The notes below the pieces were generated by a model. It did not search any database. It was not told the DNA's origin and saw nothing but the letters and a program-made list of their open reading frames with translations. A stretch of 64,000 nt of DNA from Oscillospiraceae bacterium. Lineage in GTDB: Bacteria; Bacillota; Clostridia; Oscillospirales; Ruminococcaceae. Positions 49,986 to 59,991 of the stretch are shown in pieces. The position numbers and the translations under genes were made by a program. Each line of letters begins with the position of its first letter. Positions within the stretch are counted from its first letter, which is position 1. The DNA is taken from positions 62,001 through 126,000 of the forward strand of contig JAFTXQ010000014.1 in assembly GCA_017461565.1 (NCBI GenBank), read 5' to 3'.

Positions 49986-50210
49986 ATGTTAGACCAGCTT
50001 AAGGAACTCATCTGCAATTACGTTGACGTTGATCCCGCACAGATCACAGAGGACGCACGCTTCATCGAGGATCTCGGCTTCAACTCCTACGATTTCATGA
50101 GCATGCTCGGTGAGGTGGAGGACACTCTCGATGTACAGGTTTCCGAGGAGGAAGTGGTAAAGCTCGCTACCGTTGGCGATGCTGTAAAGTATCTCGAATC
50201 TCTGAAGTAA
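49986..50210 (+). CDS. Acyl or peptidyl carrier protein
   Basis: 74 residues, acidic, four-helix carrier protein. The phosphopantetheine attachment serine is S34 in DLGFNSYDFMSML (DSL in most carriers). ACGGAGGAC precedes the ATG. It lies between a stand-alone condensation protein and an adenylating enzyme, 10 bases from the latter, and would carry the substrate between them. Confidence 0.9.
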   Translation: MLDQLKELICNYVDVDPAQITEDARFIEDLGFNSYDFMSMLGEVEDTLDVQVSEEEVVKLATVGDAVKYLESLK

Positions 50211-50220
50211 GAGGTGCAGG

Positions 50221-51768
50221 ATGGACAAGAATCAGATAAAGACTTTACAGGACCTTATCAGAAACGCTGACGAGTGCCACGGCGATGCTGTCTTCATAAA
50301 GGAAAAAGACGGCAAGGAAGTTGTAGAAACCACATTTTCGCAGTTTTTTGAGAACAGCAGACGTGTGGCGTCCTTCCTCGCAGAAAAGCTTGACGGCAAA
50401 AAGGTACATTCTGCAATCATCGGACTTACCTGCTCTCAGTATCTGACCGCTTATTTCGGAACCGTTCTCAACGGAAACGTTGCTGTTCCGCTTGACGCAC
50501 AGCTTTCCGCCGAGGACATCATCGACCTTATGAACAGGGCGGATGTAAATGTATTCTTTTTTGATAAGCGATATGAGCCTATGCTTCCTGCGATAAAGGA
50601 TAACTGCCCTGCGATAAAGCTGTTTGTTTCGCTTCAGCCGTGTGAGTCGGCTGATACTGACATCGCAACGGTGATCGGGAATTATTCGGCGGCAGAGCTT
50701 AAGTCTTTCGATGACAGTATGCTTGCTGCTATCGTTTATACTTCGGGCACCACAGGCAAGGCAAAGGGCGTAATGCTGACACACGGTAATCTGATAGACA
50801 ATACAATGTGTCAGGACAATGAAAGCACAGTCGGCGAGTCGCTGTTAAGCGTTCTTCCTATCCATCATTGCTACTGCTTCTCGTGTGATATCCTGCTTTC
50901 ATTAAGATACGGAACGACCGTATGCGTGAATGATTCCATGATGCGTATTGCACAGAATCTCAAGCTTTTCCAGCCCTCGTTCCTGCTTATCGTGCCTATG
51001 ATCGCTGAGACTATCTACAAGCAGATCATGGCAGCGGCAAAGGCTAAGCAGCTGCCTCCTGCGGCGCTTGCGCAGGCGTTCTTCGGAGGCAGACTCAAGG
51101 GTATTTACAGCGGCGGTGCGTACCTGGCTCCCGAGCTGGTGAACGGCTATCTCGAGCTTGGTATTCCGATAGCACAGGGATATGGCATGACAGAGTGTTC
51201 TCCCCGTATCTCTACTGCGATGTTCAACGATATCAGCACAGCAGGCGATGTTGGAAGGATAGTCAATGGATGTACCGTAAGGATCGCTGACGGTGAGATA
51301 GTTGTGAAGAGCCCGTCTGTGATGCAGGGATACTATAATATGCCTGCCGAGACTGCCGAAGCTATCGATCCTGATGGATGGCTGCATACAGGCGACCTTG
51401 GCTATGTTGATGAAAACACTAACCGCTTGTTTATCACAGGAAGAAAGAAGAACCTCATCATCCTCAGCAACGGCGAGAACGTATCTCCCGAGGAGCTTGA
51501 GAACAAGTTCGCCATGGTGGATATTGCAAAAGAGCTGCTTATCTATGCGGAGGACGGCGTGATAACTCTTGAAGTGTTCCCCAACAGCGATATCTGTGCG
51601 GATATCGGTGAGGCGGCTATTAAGCTCCACGCTGTTATTGATGAGATCAATAACACTCTTCCCTCGGCAAAGACCATACGCAGACTGCGTGTGAGGGAGA
51701 CAGAGTTTGACAAGACAACATCTAAGAAGATCAGACGCAATCAGCCGTTTAAAGGCGAGATAATGTAA
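50221..51768 (+). CDS. AMP-dependent acyl- or amino-acid-adenylating enzyme
   Basis: 515 residues of the ANL superfamily, which adenylates a carboxylate with ATP and loads it onto a thiol. Core motifs are IVYTSGTTGKAKG (near S175), GYGMTECSPRIS, GWLHTGDLGYVDE, FITGRKKNLIILSNGENVSP and the C-terminal catalytic Lys in TTSKKIRR (502-503). The substrate cannot be named. Next to a carrier protein, the likely job is to load it, as DltA or stand-alone NRPS adenylation proteins do. The gene ends before a strong terminator. Confidence 0.87.
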   Translation: MDKNQIKTLQDLIRNADECHGDAVFIKEKDGKEVVETTFSQFFENSRRVASFLAEKLDGKKVHSAIIGLTCSQYLTAYFGTVLNGNVAVPLDAQLSAEDIIDLMNRADVNVFFFDKRYEPMLPAIKDNCPAIKLFVSLQPCESADTDIATVIGNYSAAELKSFDDSMLAAIVYTSGTTGKAKGVMLTHGNLIDNTMCQDNESTVGESLLSVLPIHHCYCFSCDILLSLRYGTTVCVNDSMMRIAQNLKLFQPSFLLIVPMIAETIYKQIMAAAKAKQLPPAALAQAFFGGRLKGIYSGGAYLAPELVNGYLELGIPIAQGYGMTECSPRISTAMFNDISTAGDVGRIVNGCTVRIADGEIVVKSPSVMQGYYNMPAETAEAIDPDGWLHTGDLGYVDENTNRLFITGRKKNLIILSNGENVSPEELENKFAMVDIAKELLIYAEDGVITLEVFPNSDICADIGEAAIKLHAVIDEINNTLPSAKTIRRLRVRETEFDKTTSKKIRRNQPFKGEIM

Positions 51769-51787
51769 AGATCGTTTGTATCATATC

Positions 51788-51819
51788 AGCACCTTGAGAT
51801 GCCTCAGGGTGCTTTTTGT
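51788..51819 (+). terminator. Rho-independent terminator after the synthase-like operon
   Basis: Stem AGCACCTTGAG with CTCAGGGTGCT (one G-T pair), loop ATGC, then TTTTTG. It separates this operon from the next promoter. Confidence 0.92.
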
Positions 51820-51860
51820 GTGGTTGAGTAAAAAAAACGAAATATACTACCAAAAAAATG

Positions 51861-51889
51861 TTGAAAAATATAGTGAAAACTGATATAAT
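51861..51889 (+). promoter_or_regulatory. Promoter of the BMP-kinase-HD-GYP operon
   Basis: TTGAAA at 51861-51866, 17-base spacer ending TGA, TATAAT at 51884-51889. The 170-base leader to ATG 52069 contains a hairpin (GCAAAG with CTTTGC near 51943) and no reading frame that I support. Confidence 0.82.
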
Positions 51890-52068
51890 AATAAAGTGTA
51901 TGTGCTTGGTTAAAAATGTTATCTCACGACCGCAAAGCGTAACTTTGCAAACGACCCATCCGTTGAATGTGTCGGCGGTCAGGTCATCATTCAATAAGCA
52001 CTCAGCCGTCAAAATATCTGATTTTGATACGGTGTGCCATTATTATATTATCTGATTGGAGAATAAAA

Positions 52069-53160
52069 ATGAAAAAGATCATTATTACTGTTGCAGTGAT
52101 AATCGTAGTTCTGGTGGCAGGTATATATGTGATCAATATTTATGAAGCAGACAGCGAGGTCACAAAGGAAGCTACAAAAGTTGGTCTGATCCTTAACGGT
52201 TATAAGGATGACAAGAGCTGGAGCCAGTCTCATTATGAAAGCTTGACAGAGACCGCCAGGGAGCTGAATCTTAACATTATATGCAAGGAGTACGTCACAA
52301 CAGACAATGCCGCTTATGAGATACAGAACCTTGTAGATGAAGGCTGCGAGGTGATAATCGCAAATTCCGATCTGTTCAAGAGCAATGTAATAAAGGCGGC
52401 TGAACTTTATCCCGAGGTGTATTTCCTGCACGCTTCCGGTACCGAGTACAGTAAGAATCTTTGTTCTTATTTTGGCAGGATGTATCAGGCGAGGTATCTT
52501 GCAGGCTTGGCTGCGGGATTACAGACGAAGACGGGTTCGATAGGGTATGTGGCGGCTATGCCGATATGTGAAGTCAACAGAGGAATAAACGCTTTTGCTC
52601 TTGGTGTGCGCAGTGTAAATCCCGATGCGCAGATATATGTCCGTTGGACAGATTCATGGACAGGTGATCTTCCTGCCCAAAACGCCGCTGAGCAGCTGCT
52701 GATCGAGCATGATATTGATGTAATAACTGTACATACCGATACCATCGCCCCATTGCTTGTAGCCGAGGAGAAAGGTATATCAGCCATAGGCTACAATGTG
52801 GACAACAGGGGCGAATACCCGAACGCTTATCTTACTGCTGCGGTATGGGATTGGAAACCATTTTATACGGCAAAGATATTAAGCTGCCTTCAGGGTAAAT
52901 TTGTGGGAGACAATTACTGGGAGGGTATAGATACAGGCATGGTCTCGCTTGCACCGCTTTCCGACAAGGTGGGCGATGAGGTCAGTGAGATCGTTGAAGA
53001 AGCGAAGCAGCGTTTGCTTACAGGTGCGTACGATGTTTTCTATGGCCCTATATATGACAATAACGGAACACTGCGTGTTGCAGAGGGCGAGTGTATGACT
53101 GACAGTGCAATGCTGAATGAATTTGACTGGTATGTGGAGGGTGTAGTAATTGAATCATAG
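52069..53160 (+). CDS. Membrane-anchored BMP/PnrA-type binding protein 1
   Basis: 363 residues from ATG 52069. One N-terminal membrane helix (about 4-20) and no lipobox cysteine. The rest is a periplasmic-binding-type fold of the basic membrane protein (Bmp/PnrA) family: [62 protein letters not shown] and AIGYNVDNRG. PnrA homologues bind purine nucleosides for ABC transport. Here the genes that follow are a second copy and a sensor kinase rather than transporter genes, so a sensing role is likely (inference). Confidence 0.85.
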   Translation: MKKIIITVAVIIVVLVAGIYVINIYEADSEVTKEATKVGLILNGYKDDKSWSQSHYESLTETARELNLNIICKEYVTTDNAAYEIQNLVDEGCEVIIANSDLFKSNVIKAAELYPEVYFLHASGTEYSKNLCSYFGRMYQARYLAGLAAGLQTKTGSIGYVAAMPICEVNRGINAFALGVRSVNPDAQIYVRWTDSWTGDLPAQNAAEQLLIEHDIDVITVHTDTIAPLLVAEEKGISAIGYNVDNRGEYPNAYLTAAVWDWKPFYTAKILSCLQGKFVGDNYWEGIDTGMVSLAPLSDKVGDEVSEIVEEAKQRLLTGAYDVFYGPIYDNNGTLRVAEGECMTDSAMLNEFDWYVEGVVIES

Positions 53161-54247
53161 TAAGAAAAGTCAGTGGTTTCTGCTGATATCGGCTGCCGTA
53201 GTGCTGGTTATTATAATCATCATTCTGGTGGTAGTAGGTATGGATTTCGGTTCCACGACTAAAATAGGACTCATTATGACCGGAAGTGCTTCTGACAGCG
53301 GCTGGAACGGTATGCATTACAGCGGCGTAAGATCTGCGTGTGACAAGCTGGGAACAGAATTGATCCTTAAGGAAAATATCCCCGAGGATGCTGAACAGTG
53401 CACAAGGGCGATAGACGAGCTTGTGGCTGATGGAGTGCAGATGGTCATGCTGTCCAGCTATGGCTATCCCGAGATCGCTACCGAGGCTATCGCCAAGTAC
53501 ACTGATGTAGTGTTTTACGGCATATATTCAGGTGGGGGCTCCGAAAATATGTCGTCATATTTCGGCAGGATGTATCAGGCACGATATCTTTCGGGAATAG
53601 TTGCTGCAAAGCAGTCTGCAACGGAAAGCGTAGGTTATGTTGCGGCAATGCCGAATAATGAGGTGAACCGTGGATTAAATGCTTTTGCGCTTGGTGTAAG
53701 GAGTGTTTTGCCTGAGGCGGAGGTGCATGTGATCTGGACAAATTCGTGGGATGATGCGGATGCGGAAAAGGCAGCAGTGGAGCGACTTGTAAATGACTAC
53801 GGCGCAGATGTGATCGCATATCACCAGAATCAGAGCAACGCTGCCGAAGCGGCAGACGCCCTCGGAGTATACTCAATAGGGTATAATCAGACGGCAATTG
53901 GACTGTCGGATAAATATCTCACTGCAGCGATCTGGAACTGGGACTCGCTTTATTATGAGATAATCAGAGAATATATTCAGGGCAGGGCCAATTCTGTTAA
54001 GCACCACTGGTTCGGAATAGAAATGGGGGTTGTGGGGCTCGCTGAGTATTCTCCGCTTGTAAGCGATGATACAAAACAGGTGGTGGAAAAGGCTAAAGAC
54101 TCACTGATCTCAGGTGAGGCAGTTTTTTCGGGTGATATTTTTGACAATAACGGTAACAGGCAATGTACCGAGGGCGAGTCAATCAGTGACAGTATATTGC
54201 TGGAGAAAATGGACTGGTTTGTGAATGGAGTGGTGATACATGAATGA
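53150..54247 (+). CDS. Membrane-anchored BMP/PnrA-type binding protein 2
   Basis: 365 residues from a TTG start at 53150, which overlaps the previous gene by 11 bases and lies 9 bases after GGAGG. A strongly hydrophobic N-terminal helix (about 10-30) anchors it. The binding domain shares [40 protein letters not shown] and AIGYNQTAI with the first copy; the pair arose by duplication. Ligand residues differ between copies. Coupled to the kinase gene by an 8-base overlap. Confidence 0.85.
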   Translation: MNHSKKSQWFLLISAAVVLVIIIIILVVVGMDFGSTTKIGLIMTGSASDSGWNGMHYSGVRSACDKLGTELILKENIPEDAEQCTRAIDELVADGVQMVMLSSYGYPEIATEAIAKYTDVVFYGIYSGGGSENMSSYFGRMYQARYLSGIVAAKQSATESVGYVAAMPNNEVNRGLNAFALGVRSVLPEAEVHVIWTNSWDDADAEKAAVERLVNDYGADVIAYHQNQSNAAEAADALGVYSIGYNQTAIGLSDKYLTAAIWNWDSLYYEIIREYIQGRANSVKHHWFGIEMGVVGLAEYSPLVSDDTKQVVEKAKDSLISGEAVFSGDIFDNNGNRQCTEGESISDSILLEKMDWFVNGVVIHE

Positions 54248-56789
54248 GCGGTCCGCTGCAAAACGCATTATAAACATTGTGTTTCTTATTTCTTTTGGAT
54301 TTGTTATGCTGGCTGTGGTCTGCGTAGTCATGTGGGGCAAGCTTAATGAGATAACCAATGATCAGGTAGAGAACCATGTGGCAGGTTACAGTAGCATGAT
54401 GTCGCAGATAGTTAACAGTAGCTTCAGGGATGAGCTTGAGCTTCTTGAGGACTCGGCGGTGCTGGTAGATAAAGACACGGGTGAGCTGAATGATGTTTTT
54501 GAAAAGCAGGATGGAGTTTCATACGGCGTGCTGCGTATCAACGGTGAGGCTTCGTACGGTGAGGAGCTGAGTATTGCGGAGTATGACGGTATTTCCGATG
54601 CTATCCATGGAAATCCCTCTGTAAGTAGCTCTCTCAAAAATGACAAGATATTGTTTGCGGTTCCTGTGTATAATAATTCCAATGTGAAATACGTCCTGTA
54701 TAAGCTTTATGACTGTAATACACTTGAAAAGAAGATCAATATGGTATGCTACGGTGGGCTGGGCGAGTGTATGCTGGTCAACAGCAAGGGTGGTATACTG
54801 CTCCGTTCGCAGGATAGTACAGCTACGATGGATTTTTTTGTTTCCGATGAAGCCAAAAACGCTGTGAACAGGATAACTGAAAGCATGAATATCAGAACAT
54901 CGGCTGCGGCATATTGCGGTAGTGATATGCTGATATTTGCTGCTGAGACGGAATATTCGGATCTGTACATACTGGGTTTTGTTCCCGATAAGGCTCCTGC
55001 GGGAAATATCTCACTTATAGCACCGCTGGTGCTTTGGACCTTTGGTTTGCTGTGGCTGCTGCTTGTTATCATTGCCATATATCTTCTCGGTGCAGAGCAG
55101 AAGGCAAAGGAGAGCGATGAGCTGCGTCAGGCGAAGATCATGGCGGAGAATGCCAACAAGGCAAAGAGTGATTTCCTTGCGAATATGTCACACGAGATAA
55201 GGACTCCTATAAATGCAGTAATAGGCATGAATGAGATGATACTGCGTGAAAGCAATGATAAAAAGGTGCTTGAATATGCGGGCAACATTGAAAATGCCAG
55301 CAACAATCTTTTGTCGATAATAAATGATATTCTTGATCTTTCAAAGATCGAATCGGGCAGGATGGAGATATGTGAGCATGAATATGTGCTCGGAGCGATA
55401 CTCAATGATGTTGTAAATATGGTGCGACTCAAGGCAGAACAGAAAGGTCTCGATTTTGATGTATATGTCAATGAAGAGCTGCCGGACCGTCTTTTTGGCG
55501 ATGATGTAAGAATAAGGCAGGTGCTTCTCAACCTGCTAAGCAACGCTGTAAAATACACAAGGGAAGGCAGCGTAAAAATGAGTGTAAACGGTACTGTTGA
55601 CAAGCAAAAACGTACTGTAAAGCTAAGGGTAGCCATTGAGGATACCGGAATCGGCATAAAGCCGGAGGAACAGTCGCTGCTGTTTGAGAATTTCATTCGT
55701 TTCGACCTTAACACTAACCGTCATATCGAGGGTACAGGTCTGGGGCTTGCGATCACCCGTCGCCTTGTCGATCTTATGAACGGCAGTATCAAGGTTGATA
55801 GCGTTTACGGAAAAGGCTCGGTGTTCACTGTGTTTATCACTCAGAATATTATGGGTGAAGATAATATCGGTAATTTTCTTGACCGTTACAGAACGACAGC
55901 AAAACGCTGCGATGACGGTTATTCAACTATTTTTACTGCTCCCGGTGCATCCATACTGGTCGTGGATGACAATCAGATGAACATTATGGTCGTAAAGAAT
56001 CTTCTCAAGGACACAAAGGTCCAGCTTACTGCATGCATGGGCGGTGAGGAAGCACTGGAGCTTGCAAAGAACAACACCTATGATATCATACTGCTTGACC
56101 ATATGATGCCTGTTATGGATGGTATCGAGACTTTGCATCATCTGAAGAATATGCCTGTAAACAAGAGCAGGGACGCTGTGGTGATAGCACTTACTGCAAA
56201 CGCTGTATCGGGCGTGCGTGAGATGTATCTTGAAGAGGGGTTTGATGACTATATGAGTAAGCCGATAAGTGGAAAGCTTCTTGAAGAGATGCTTGCAAAG
56301 CATCTTCCTGACGGAAAGATAGTATACACAAAGATACAAAATACGATTGAAGATGCTGAGGTTGTCGCTGCCGACACAACGCAGAATGAGGACGCACAGG
56401 AAGATGCTGAGCCTTTACTGGATGTTGCGCTTGGTATAAGATATTGTGCCGACAGCGAGGAGATGTATCAGGAGATACTTGAGATGTTCTGTGGTATGAA
56501 GGATGAAAAGATCACGGTGCTTGAAAAGTATCTTGCTGAAGAAAACTGGTCGGATTATACGGTGGATATACATTCACTGAAATCCAATTCTCTCAATGTA
56601 GGAGGCAAGAGGCTGTCTAAGCTGTGTCTGCAGCTTGAGACGGCGGCAAAACGCATAAAAGCAGAGGATAATATTCAGGAGAATATTGAGTTTATCAGAC
56701 GTTATCACCCGATGGCAATGGCCCTGTTTGAGCAGACGGTTGCCAAAGCAGAAGATCATATAAAAACAGGAAGGGAAGCGGTCGAATAA
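54240..56789 (+). CDS. Hybrid sensor histidine kinase with receiver and HPt domains
   Basis: 849 residues. Two membrane spans (about 10-32 and 258-280) enclose an extracytoplasmic sensor region of about 225 residues. A coiled coil leads to HisKA ([16 protein letters not shown]318) and HATPase ([21 protein letters not shown] [22 protein letters not shown]). A receiver ([16 protein letters not shown]620) and an HPt domain (H778 in DIHSLKSN) follow. The full phosphorelay His-Asp-His is present in one chain. The next protein has two receivers and is the expected acceptor. The overlapping binding proteins probably supply the signal. Confidence 0.93.
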   Translation: MNERSAAKRIINIVFLISFGFVMLAVVCVVMWGKLNEITNDQVENHVAGYSSMMSQIVNSSFRDELELLEDSAVLVDKDTGELNDVFEKQDGVSYGVLRINGEASYGEELSIAEYDGISDAIHGNPSVSSSLKNDKILFAVPVYNNSNVKYVLYKLYDCNTLEKKINMVCYGGLGECMLVNSKGGILLRSQDSTATMDFFVSDEAKNAVNRITESMNIRTSAAAYCGSDMLIFAAETEYSDLYILGFVPDKAPAGNISLIAPLVLWTFGLLWLLLVIIAIYLLGAEQKAKESDELRQAKIMAENANKAKSDFLANMSHEIRTPINAVIGMNEMILRESNDKKVLEYAGNIENASNNLLSIINDILDLSKIESGRMEICEHEYVLGAILNDVVNMVRLKAEQKGLDFDVYVNEELPDRLFGDDVRIRQVLLNLLSNAVKYTREGSVKMSVNGTVDKQKRTVKLRVAIEDTGIGIKPEEQSLLFENFIRFDLNTNRHIEGTGLGLAITRRLVDLMNGSIKVDSVYGKGSVFTVFITQNIMGEDNIGNFLDRYRTTAKRCDDGYSTIFTAPGASILVVDDNQMNIMVVKNLLKDTKVQLTACMGGEEALELAKNNTYDIILLDHMMPVMDGIETLHHLKNMPVNKSRDAVVIALTANAVSGVREMYLEEGFDDYMSKPISGKLLEEMLAKHLPDGKIVYTKIQNTIEDAEVVAADTTQNEDAQEDAEPLLDVALGIRYCADSEEMYQEILEMFCGMKDEKITVLEKYLAEENWSDYTVDIHSLKSNSLNVGGKRLSKLCLQLETAAKRIKAEDNIQENIEFIRRYHPMAMALFEQTVAKAEDHIKTGREAVE

Positions 56790-58225
56790 TGAACGGAAAG
56801 ATCGATTTCAGAGGCATACGGGTTCTCTCTTTGGATGATAATATGCTTGACACCAGAGTGCTTGAGGAATTGCTTGAGGGTACAGGCGTAATTCTTGATG
56901 CCACTGCCTCCGCAGAGGAAGCGCTTAAAAAGCTTTCAAGGGAAGAATATGATGTGGTGATGATAGATCATATGATGCCCGGTGTAGATGGAATTACGCT
57001 TCTTAAGCTTTTGCGTGATAAACACGTATGTGATGGCGTACCTGTTATTGCGGTTACGGGTAATACCATCACATCTGCAAAGGAGAACTACCTGCAAGCA
57101 GGCTTCAGCGGATATGTGTCAAAGCCGATAGATAAAAATACCTTACTTGAAACGCTGGCTATAAGTCTTGGTTTTTGCAGAGCAGCTGAGGATAAGCCGC
57201 AGAAGTCTTCAGTGCTCGTGGTGGATGACAACAGGATGAACCTGCTTGTTGCGCAGAAGATACTTGCGGATGATTACAGCGTCAGCATAGTTACCTCGGG
57301 AAAGGCGGCGCTTGAGTTTTTGCAGTATAATAATGTTGATCTTATATTGCTTGATCTGCGTATGCCTGAGATGGATGGATTTCAGTTTATGGAGCATATC
57401 AAGGATCAGGAGCGACTGAAGAGCATTCCCATCATCTGTCTGACTGCCGATGATGAAACTGAGTCAGAGGTGAAGTGCTTTGAGCTTGGCGCAGTTGACT
57501 TTATTGCAAAGCCGTTTATTGCGGAGGTAATGCGCCACAGGATAAGTCGCACGCTGGAGCTTGACCGTTTGCGTGAGGACCTTCAGAACGAGGTGAACAA
57601 GCAGACGCATTCGCTAAAAAAATACAGCGAGAAGATGAGTCGTCTTACAAGGCAGGTGTTCAGAACTCTTGCAGGCACTATAGATGCCAAGGATAAGTAT
57701 ACCAACGGTCATTCGTTGAGGGTCGCTGAATATTCGAGAATGATCGCAAAAAGATTGAATATGTCACAGCAGGAGCAGGAGGATATCTATTACATTGGTC
57801 TGCTTCATGATATAGGAAAGATAGGTGTACCTGATGATATAATCAATAAAACATCCCGTTTGACAGATGAAGAGTATGCTGTGATCAAGACTCATCCTTC
57901 CATTGGCGCTGAAATACTTGACAAAATGTCTGAGATACCCGATATTTCTGTTGGCGCAAAGTATCATCATGAGCGTTATGACGGCAGAGGTTACCCTGAG
58001 GGATTATGCGGTGAAAACATTCCGCTTGTAGCCAGGATAATCGGTGTTGCAGACGCTTATGATGCCATGACATCAAACCGAAGCTATCGTGATGTGCTTG
58101 CACAGGATTATGTGCGTGGCGAGATCGAAAAGGGCAAAGGCACACAGTTTGACCCTGTTTTTGCAGAAATAATGCTGCGTATCATTGATTCTGACAAGGA
58201 TTATGTTCTGAGAGAACATAAGTAG
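56789..58225 (+). CDS. Response regulator with two receivers and an HD-GYP phosphodiesterase domain
   Basis: 478 residues: receiver 1 (10-130, phospho-acceptor D60 in MIDHMMPG), receiver 2 (138-258, D189 in LLDLRMPEMDG), a linker helix, then HD-GYP (about 290-475) with H340-D341 (LLHDIGKIGVPDD) and G401-Y-P403 (YDGRGYPEG). HD-GYP proteins hydrolyse cyclic di-GMP. The gene overlaps the kinase stop by one base (TAATG). Phosphotransfer from the HPt to receivers probably sets cyclic di-GMP levels. No diguanylate cyclase is in the window. Confidence 0.93.
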   Translation: MNGKIDFRGIRVLSLDDNMLDTRVLEELLEGTGVILDATASAEEALKKLSREEYDVVMIDHMMPGVDGITLLKLLRDKHVCDGVPVIAVTGNTITSAKENYLQAGFSGYVSKPIDKNTLLETLAISLGFCRAAEDKPQKSSVLVVDDNRMNLLVAQKILADDYSVSIVTSGKAALEFLQYNNVDLILLDLRMPEMDGFQFMEHIKDQERLKSIPIICLTADDETESEVKCFELGAVDFIAKPFIAEVMRHRISRTLELDRLREDLQNEVNKQTHSLKKYSEKMSRLTRQVFRTLAGTIDAKDKYTNGHSLRVAEYSRMIAKRLNMSQQEQEDIYYIGLLHDIGKIGVPDDIINKTSRLTDEEYAVIKTHPSIGAEILDKMSEIPDISVGAKYHHERYDGRGYPEGLCGENIPLVARIIGVADAYDAMTSNRSYRDVLAQDYVRGEIEKGKGTQFDPVFAEIMLRIIDSDKDYVLREHK

Positions 58226-58241
58226 GATATAATATAAAAAT

Positions 58242-58281
58242 ACCGCCTAATGACATTTTTACAATAATGTTATTAGGCGGT
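58242..58281 (+). terminator. Hairpin terminator after the HD-GYP gene
   Basis: Stem ACCGCCTAATGACATT with AATGTTATTAGGCGGT (near-perfect), short loop, weak T run (GTCTTTATG). Confidence 0.75.
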
Positions 58282-58312
58282 GTCTTTATGCGGCGGATCG
58301 GAGCTTCACTTA

Positions 58313-58582
58313 CTATTTATGCTCTTCGATAAGCTTTTTGATATCATTAAGCAATTTTCTGTCTTCCGTTGATATAAACTCAAATTCTCCGAGATCAAGC
58401 AAATACCGAGGGTCCAGCTTTAAGATCTGACAAATGCGTTTTAGCTGTTCAATATTAGGCTCTTGTACATTTCTTTCAATCTTGGAATAGTTCGATTGAT
58501 TCATTGGGATAAGCTTTGCCATGTCTGTTTGGGACAGATCCATATCTTCACGAGCATTGCGTATTTTTTCGCCTAAAGTCAT
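58313..58582 (-). CDS. XRE-family transcriptional regulator
   Basis: 89 residues: a helix-turn-helix of the Cro/CI (XRE) type (about 5-62), with LSQTDMAKLIPMNQSNYSKIER as the recognition region, and a short C-terminal helix. No ligand domain. Divergent from the SHOCT membrane gene, whose promoter it probably controls. The 3' end abuts the hairpin of the HD-GYP gene. Confidence 0.88.
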   Translation of the reverse strand: MTLGEKIRNAREDMDLSQTDMAKLIPMNQSNYSKIERNVQEPNIEQLKRICQILKLDPRYLLDLGEFEFISTEDRKLLNDIKKLIEEHK

Positions 58583-58630
58583 AATACTATCACCTCTGTA
58601 AAACTATTATAGCTTTTTTAACTATTGCTA

Positions 58631-58659
58631 TTAACAAATAGGTTAAAAAGATATATAAT
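58631..58659 (+). promoter_or_regulatory. Promoter of the SHOCT membrane protein gene
   Basis: TTAACA at 58631-58636, 17-base spacer and TATAAT at 58654-58659. The region 58610-58690 has repeated AACTAT and related short direct repeats (ATAGTTAAAAAC type), possible operators for the XRE protein. Confidence 0.6.
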
Positions 58660-58762
58660 ATAATTGCTATAGTTAAAAACTAACTATAGGTAAGAGCTGT
58701 TATTCTGATGAAATACTGCTTGAACAAAAGTTGATACTACATTGAAAGTGAGAGATAATATA

Positions 58763-59971
58763 ATGAGCAGATATGATGAAGATTTAAGCCAAAGCCTGTT
58801 CAAAAGTGGAGTGGCATGTTGTGTAGTAGGTGCAATAGCGTTGTTGATCGATATCATTTTATTGATAGCATTCGGATTCATGACGGTTGTATTTACAATA
58901 AGTGCGGTGCTACTGTTCTTTTTGGGTATACGTAATATCCTGGCATCAAATGATCCGGATGTAAGGGCTCTCAGCGGACCAGGGGGAGTATATGAGACTC
59001 AAGCGAATTTTGTTTCCTCGGATGCAAGATACAAATCGCCCACGGAAAACAGCATGGCATACGAAGCGGCGATGAGTATTTGTTTGGAAAGCAAAGAGGA
59101 TGTGGGGATTATGAGAAGTAAAAAGCTTGGCATAAAAAAGATATTAATGATCGTATGGCTGATCGTGGCATTGGCAGTGGTCGTATTGATGATGAAGCCG
59201 ACAATTGATTATATCAAGTATTATGGGGCTCAGTGTCAGGCTGTTGAGATCGTGTTGGGCATTCATGAGGGTCTTGATGATGATCGGTTTGACGAATACA
59301 AGAACGACTCAACGCAATTGGTAAAAGCAATGTATAAGTATTATAATCCCCATTATGGTTCATACTACTGGTCGCTTGGTATTTATGATGAATATTATGA
59401 TGAACATGACAGTTTGCTGGCTGTATCTGACACCACTCTCGGAAGTATGCTGGAGGAGCTTGGTTATGAACGGCCGTTAGCCGGATATGGTTCATATTAT
59501 TTAAAGTACACGAATATGTTTGAATTCATTTTTTCGTGGGAAAGCTGTACTATCCTTTTTGTGATATCGTTGTCCATTGTTGTTCTTGCAGTCATAGCAA
59601 CAACATTCTGCATGATAAACAAAAGATCTGAGTTGACTATTGATGGCAATACGATAACAGGAAGAAAAGTGTCGGGAAAGATCTTGCAATTCTTTGCCAA
59701 AGATATAAAGAGTGTTGAGACGACAGGGCTGAAGGGCCTTAAGATAAAAGGTGACGGTATAAAATATAAGATAATCCTTATCGAAAATGCCGATGAATTG
59801 AAGGCTCGGATAATGACTCTGATCTCAGAAGCTGAAACGAGATCGACTAATACTGCGTCTTATCAAACTGACGCTATGGATGCACTGAAAAAGGCTAAGG
59901 AGTTACTGGATACAGGCGTTATAACCGAAAAGGAATTTTCTGAAAAGAAAAAACAGCTTCTCGAACTTTAA
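58763..59971 (+). CDS. Membrane protein with C-terminal SHOCT domain
   Basis: 402 residues from ATG 58763 (a TTG at 58742 is also in frame but lacks a ribosome-binding site). Two membrane spans near the N-terminus (about 16-57), a third (about 115-140), a Tyr/Asp-rich loop region (about 150-240) and a fourth span (about 245-270). Then a beta-rich segment of about 80 residues (ELTIDGNTITGRKVSG) and a SHOCT motif (ELLDTGVITEKEFSEKKKQL), a short helix found at the ends of many membrane or signalling proteins. Function unknown. Divergent with an XRE regulator. Confidence 0.78.
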   Translation: MSRYDEDLSQSLFKSGVACCVVGAIALLIDIILLIAFGFMTVVFTISAVLLFFLGIRNILASNDPDVRALSGPGGVYETQANFVSSDARYKSPTENSMAYEAAMSICLESKEDVGIMRSKKLGIKKILMIVWLIVALAVVVLMMKPTIDYIKYYGAQCQAVEIVLGIHEGLDDDRFDEYKNDSTQLVKAMYKYYNPHYGSYYWSLGIYDEYYDEHDSLLAVSDTTLGSMLEELGYERPLAGYGSYYLKYTNMFEFIFSWESCTILFVISLSIVVLAVIATTFCMINKRSELTIDGNTITGRKVSGKILQFFAKDIKSVETTGLKGLKIKGDGIKYKIILIENADELKARIMTLISEAETRSTNTASYQTDAMDALKKAKELLDTGVITEKEFSEKKKQLLEL

Positions 59972-59991
59972 TTCGAAATACTTTACAAAAT

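Noticed and set aside
51890..52068. Cyclic di-GMP riboswitch in the leader of the BMP-kinase-HD-GYP operon
   Set aside because: The location is suggestive and a GCAAAGC word occurs, but it belongs to a simple hairpin, and the rest of the conserved GEMM core and tetraloop receptor is not visible.
58742..58762. TTG start for the SHOCT protein, 7 codons upstream
   Set aside because: No ribosome-binding site precedes it; ATG 58763 is better placed.
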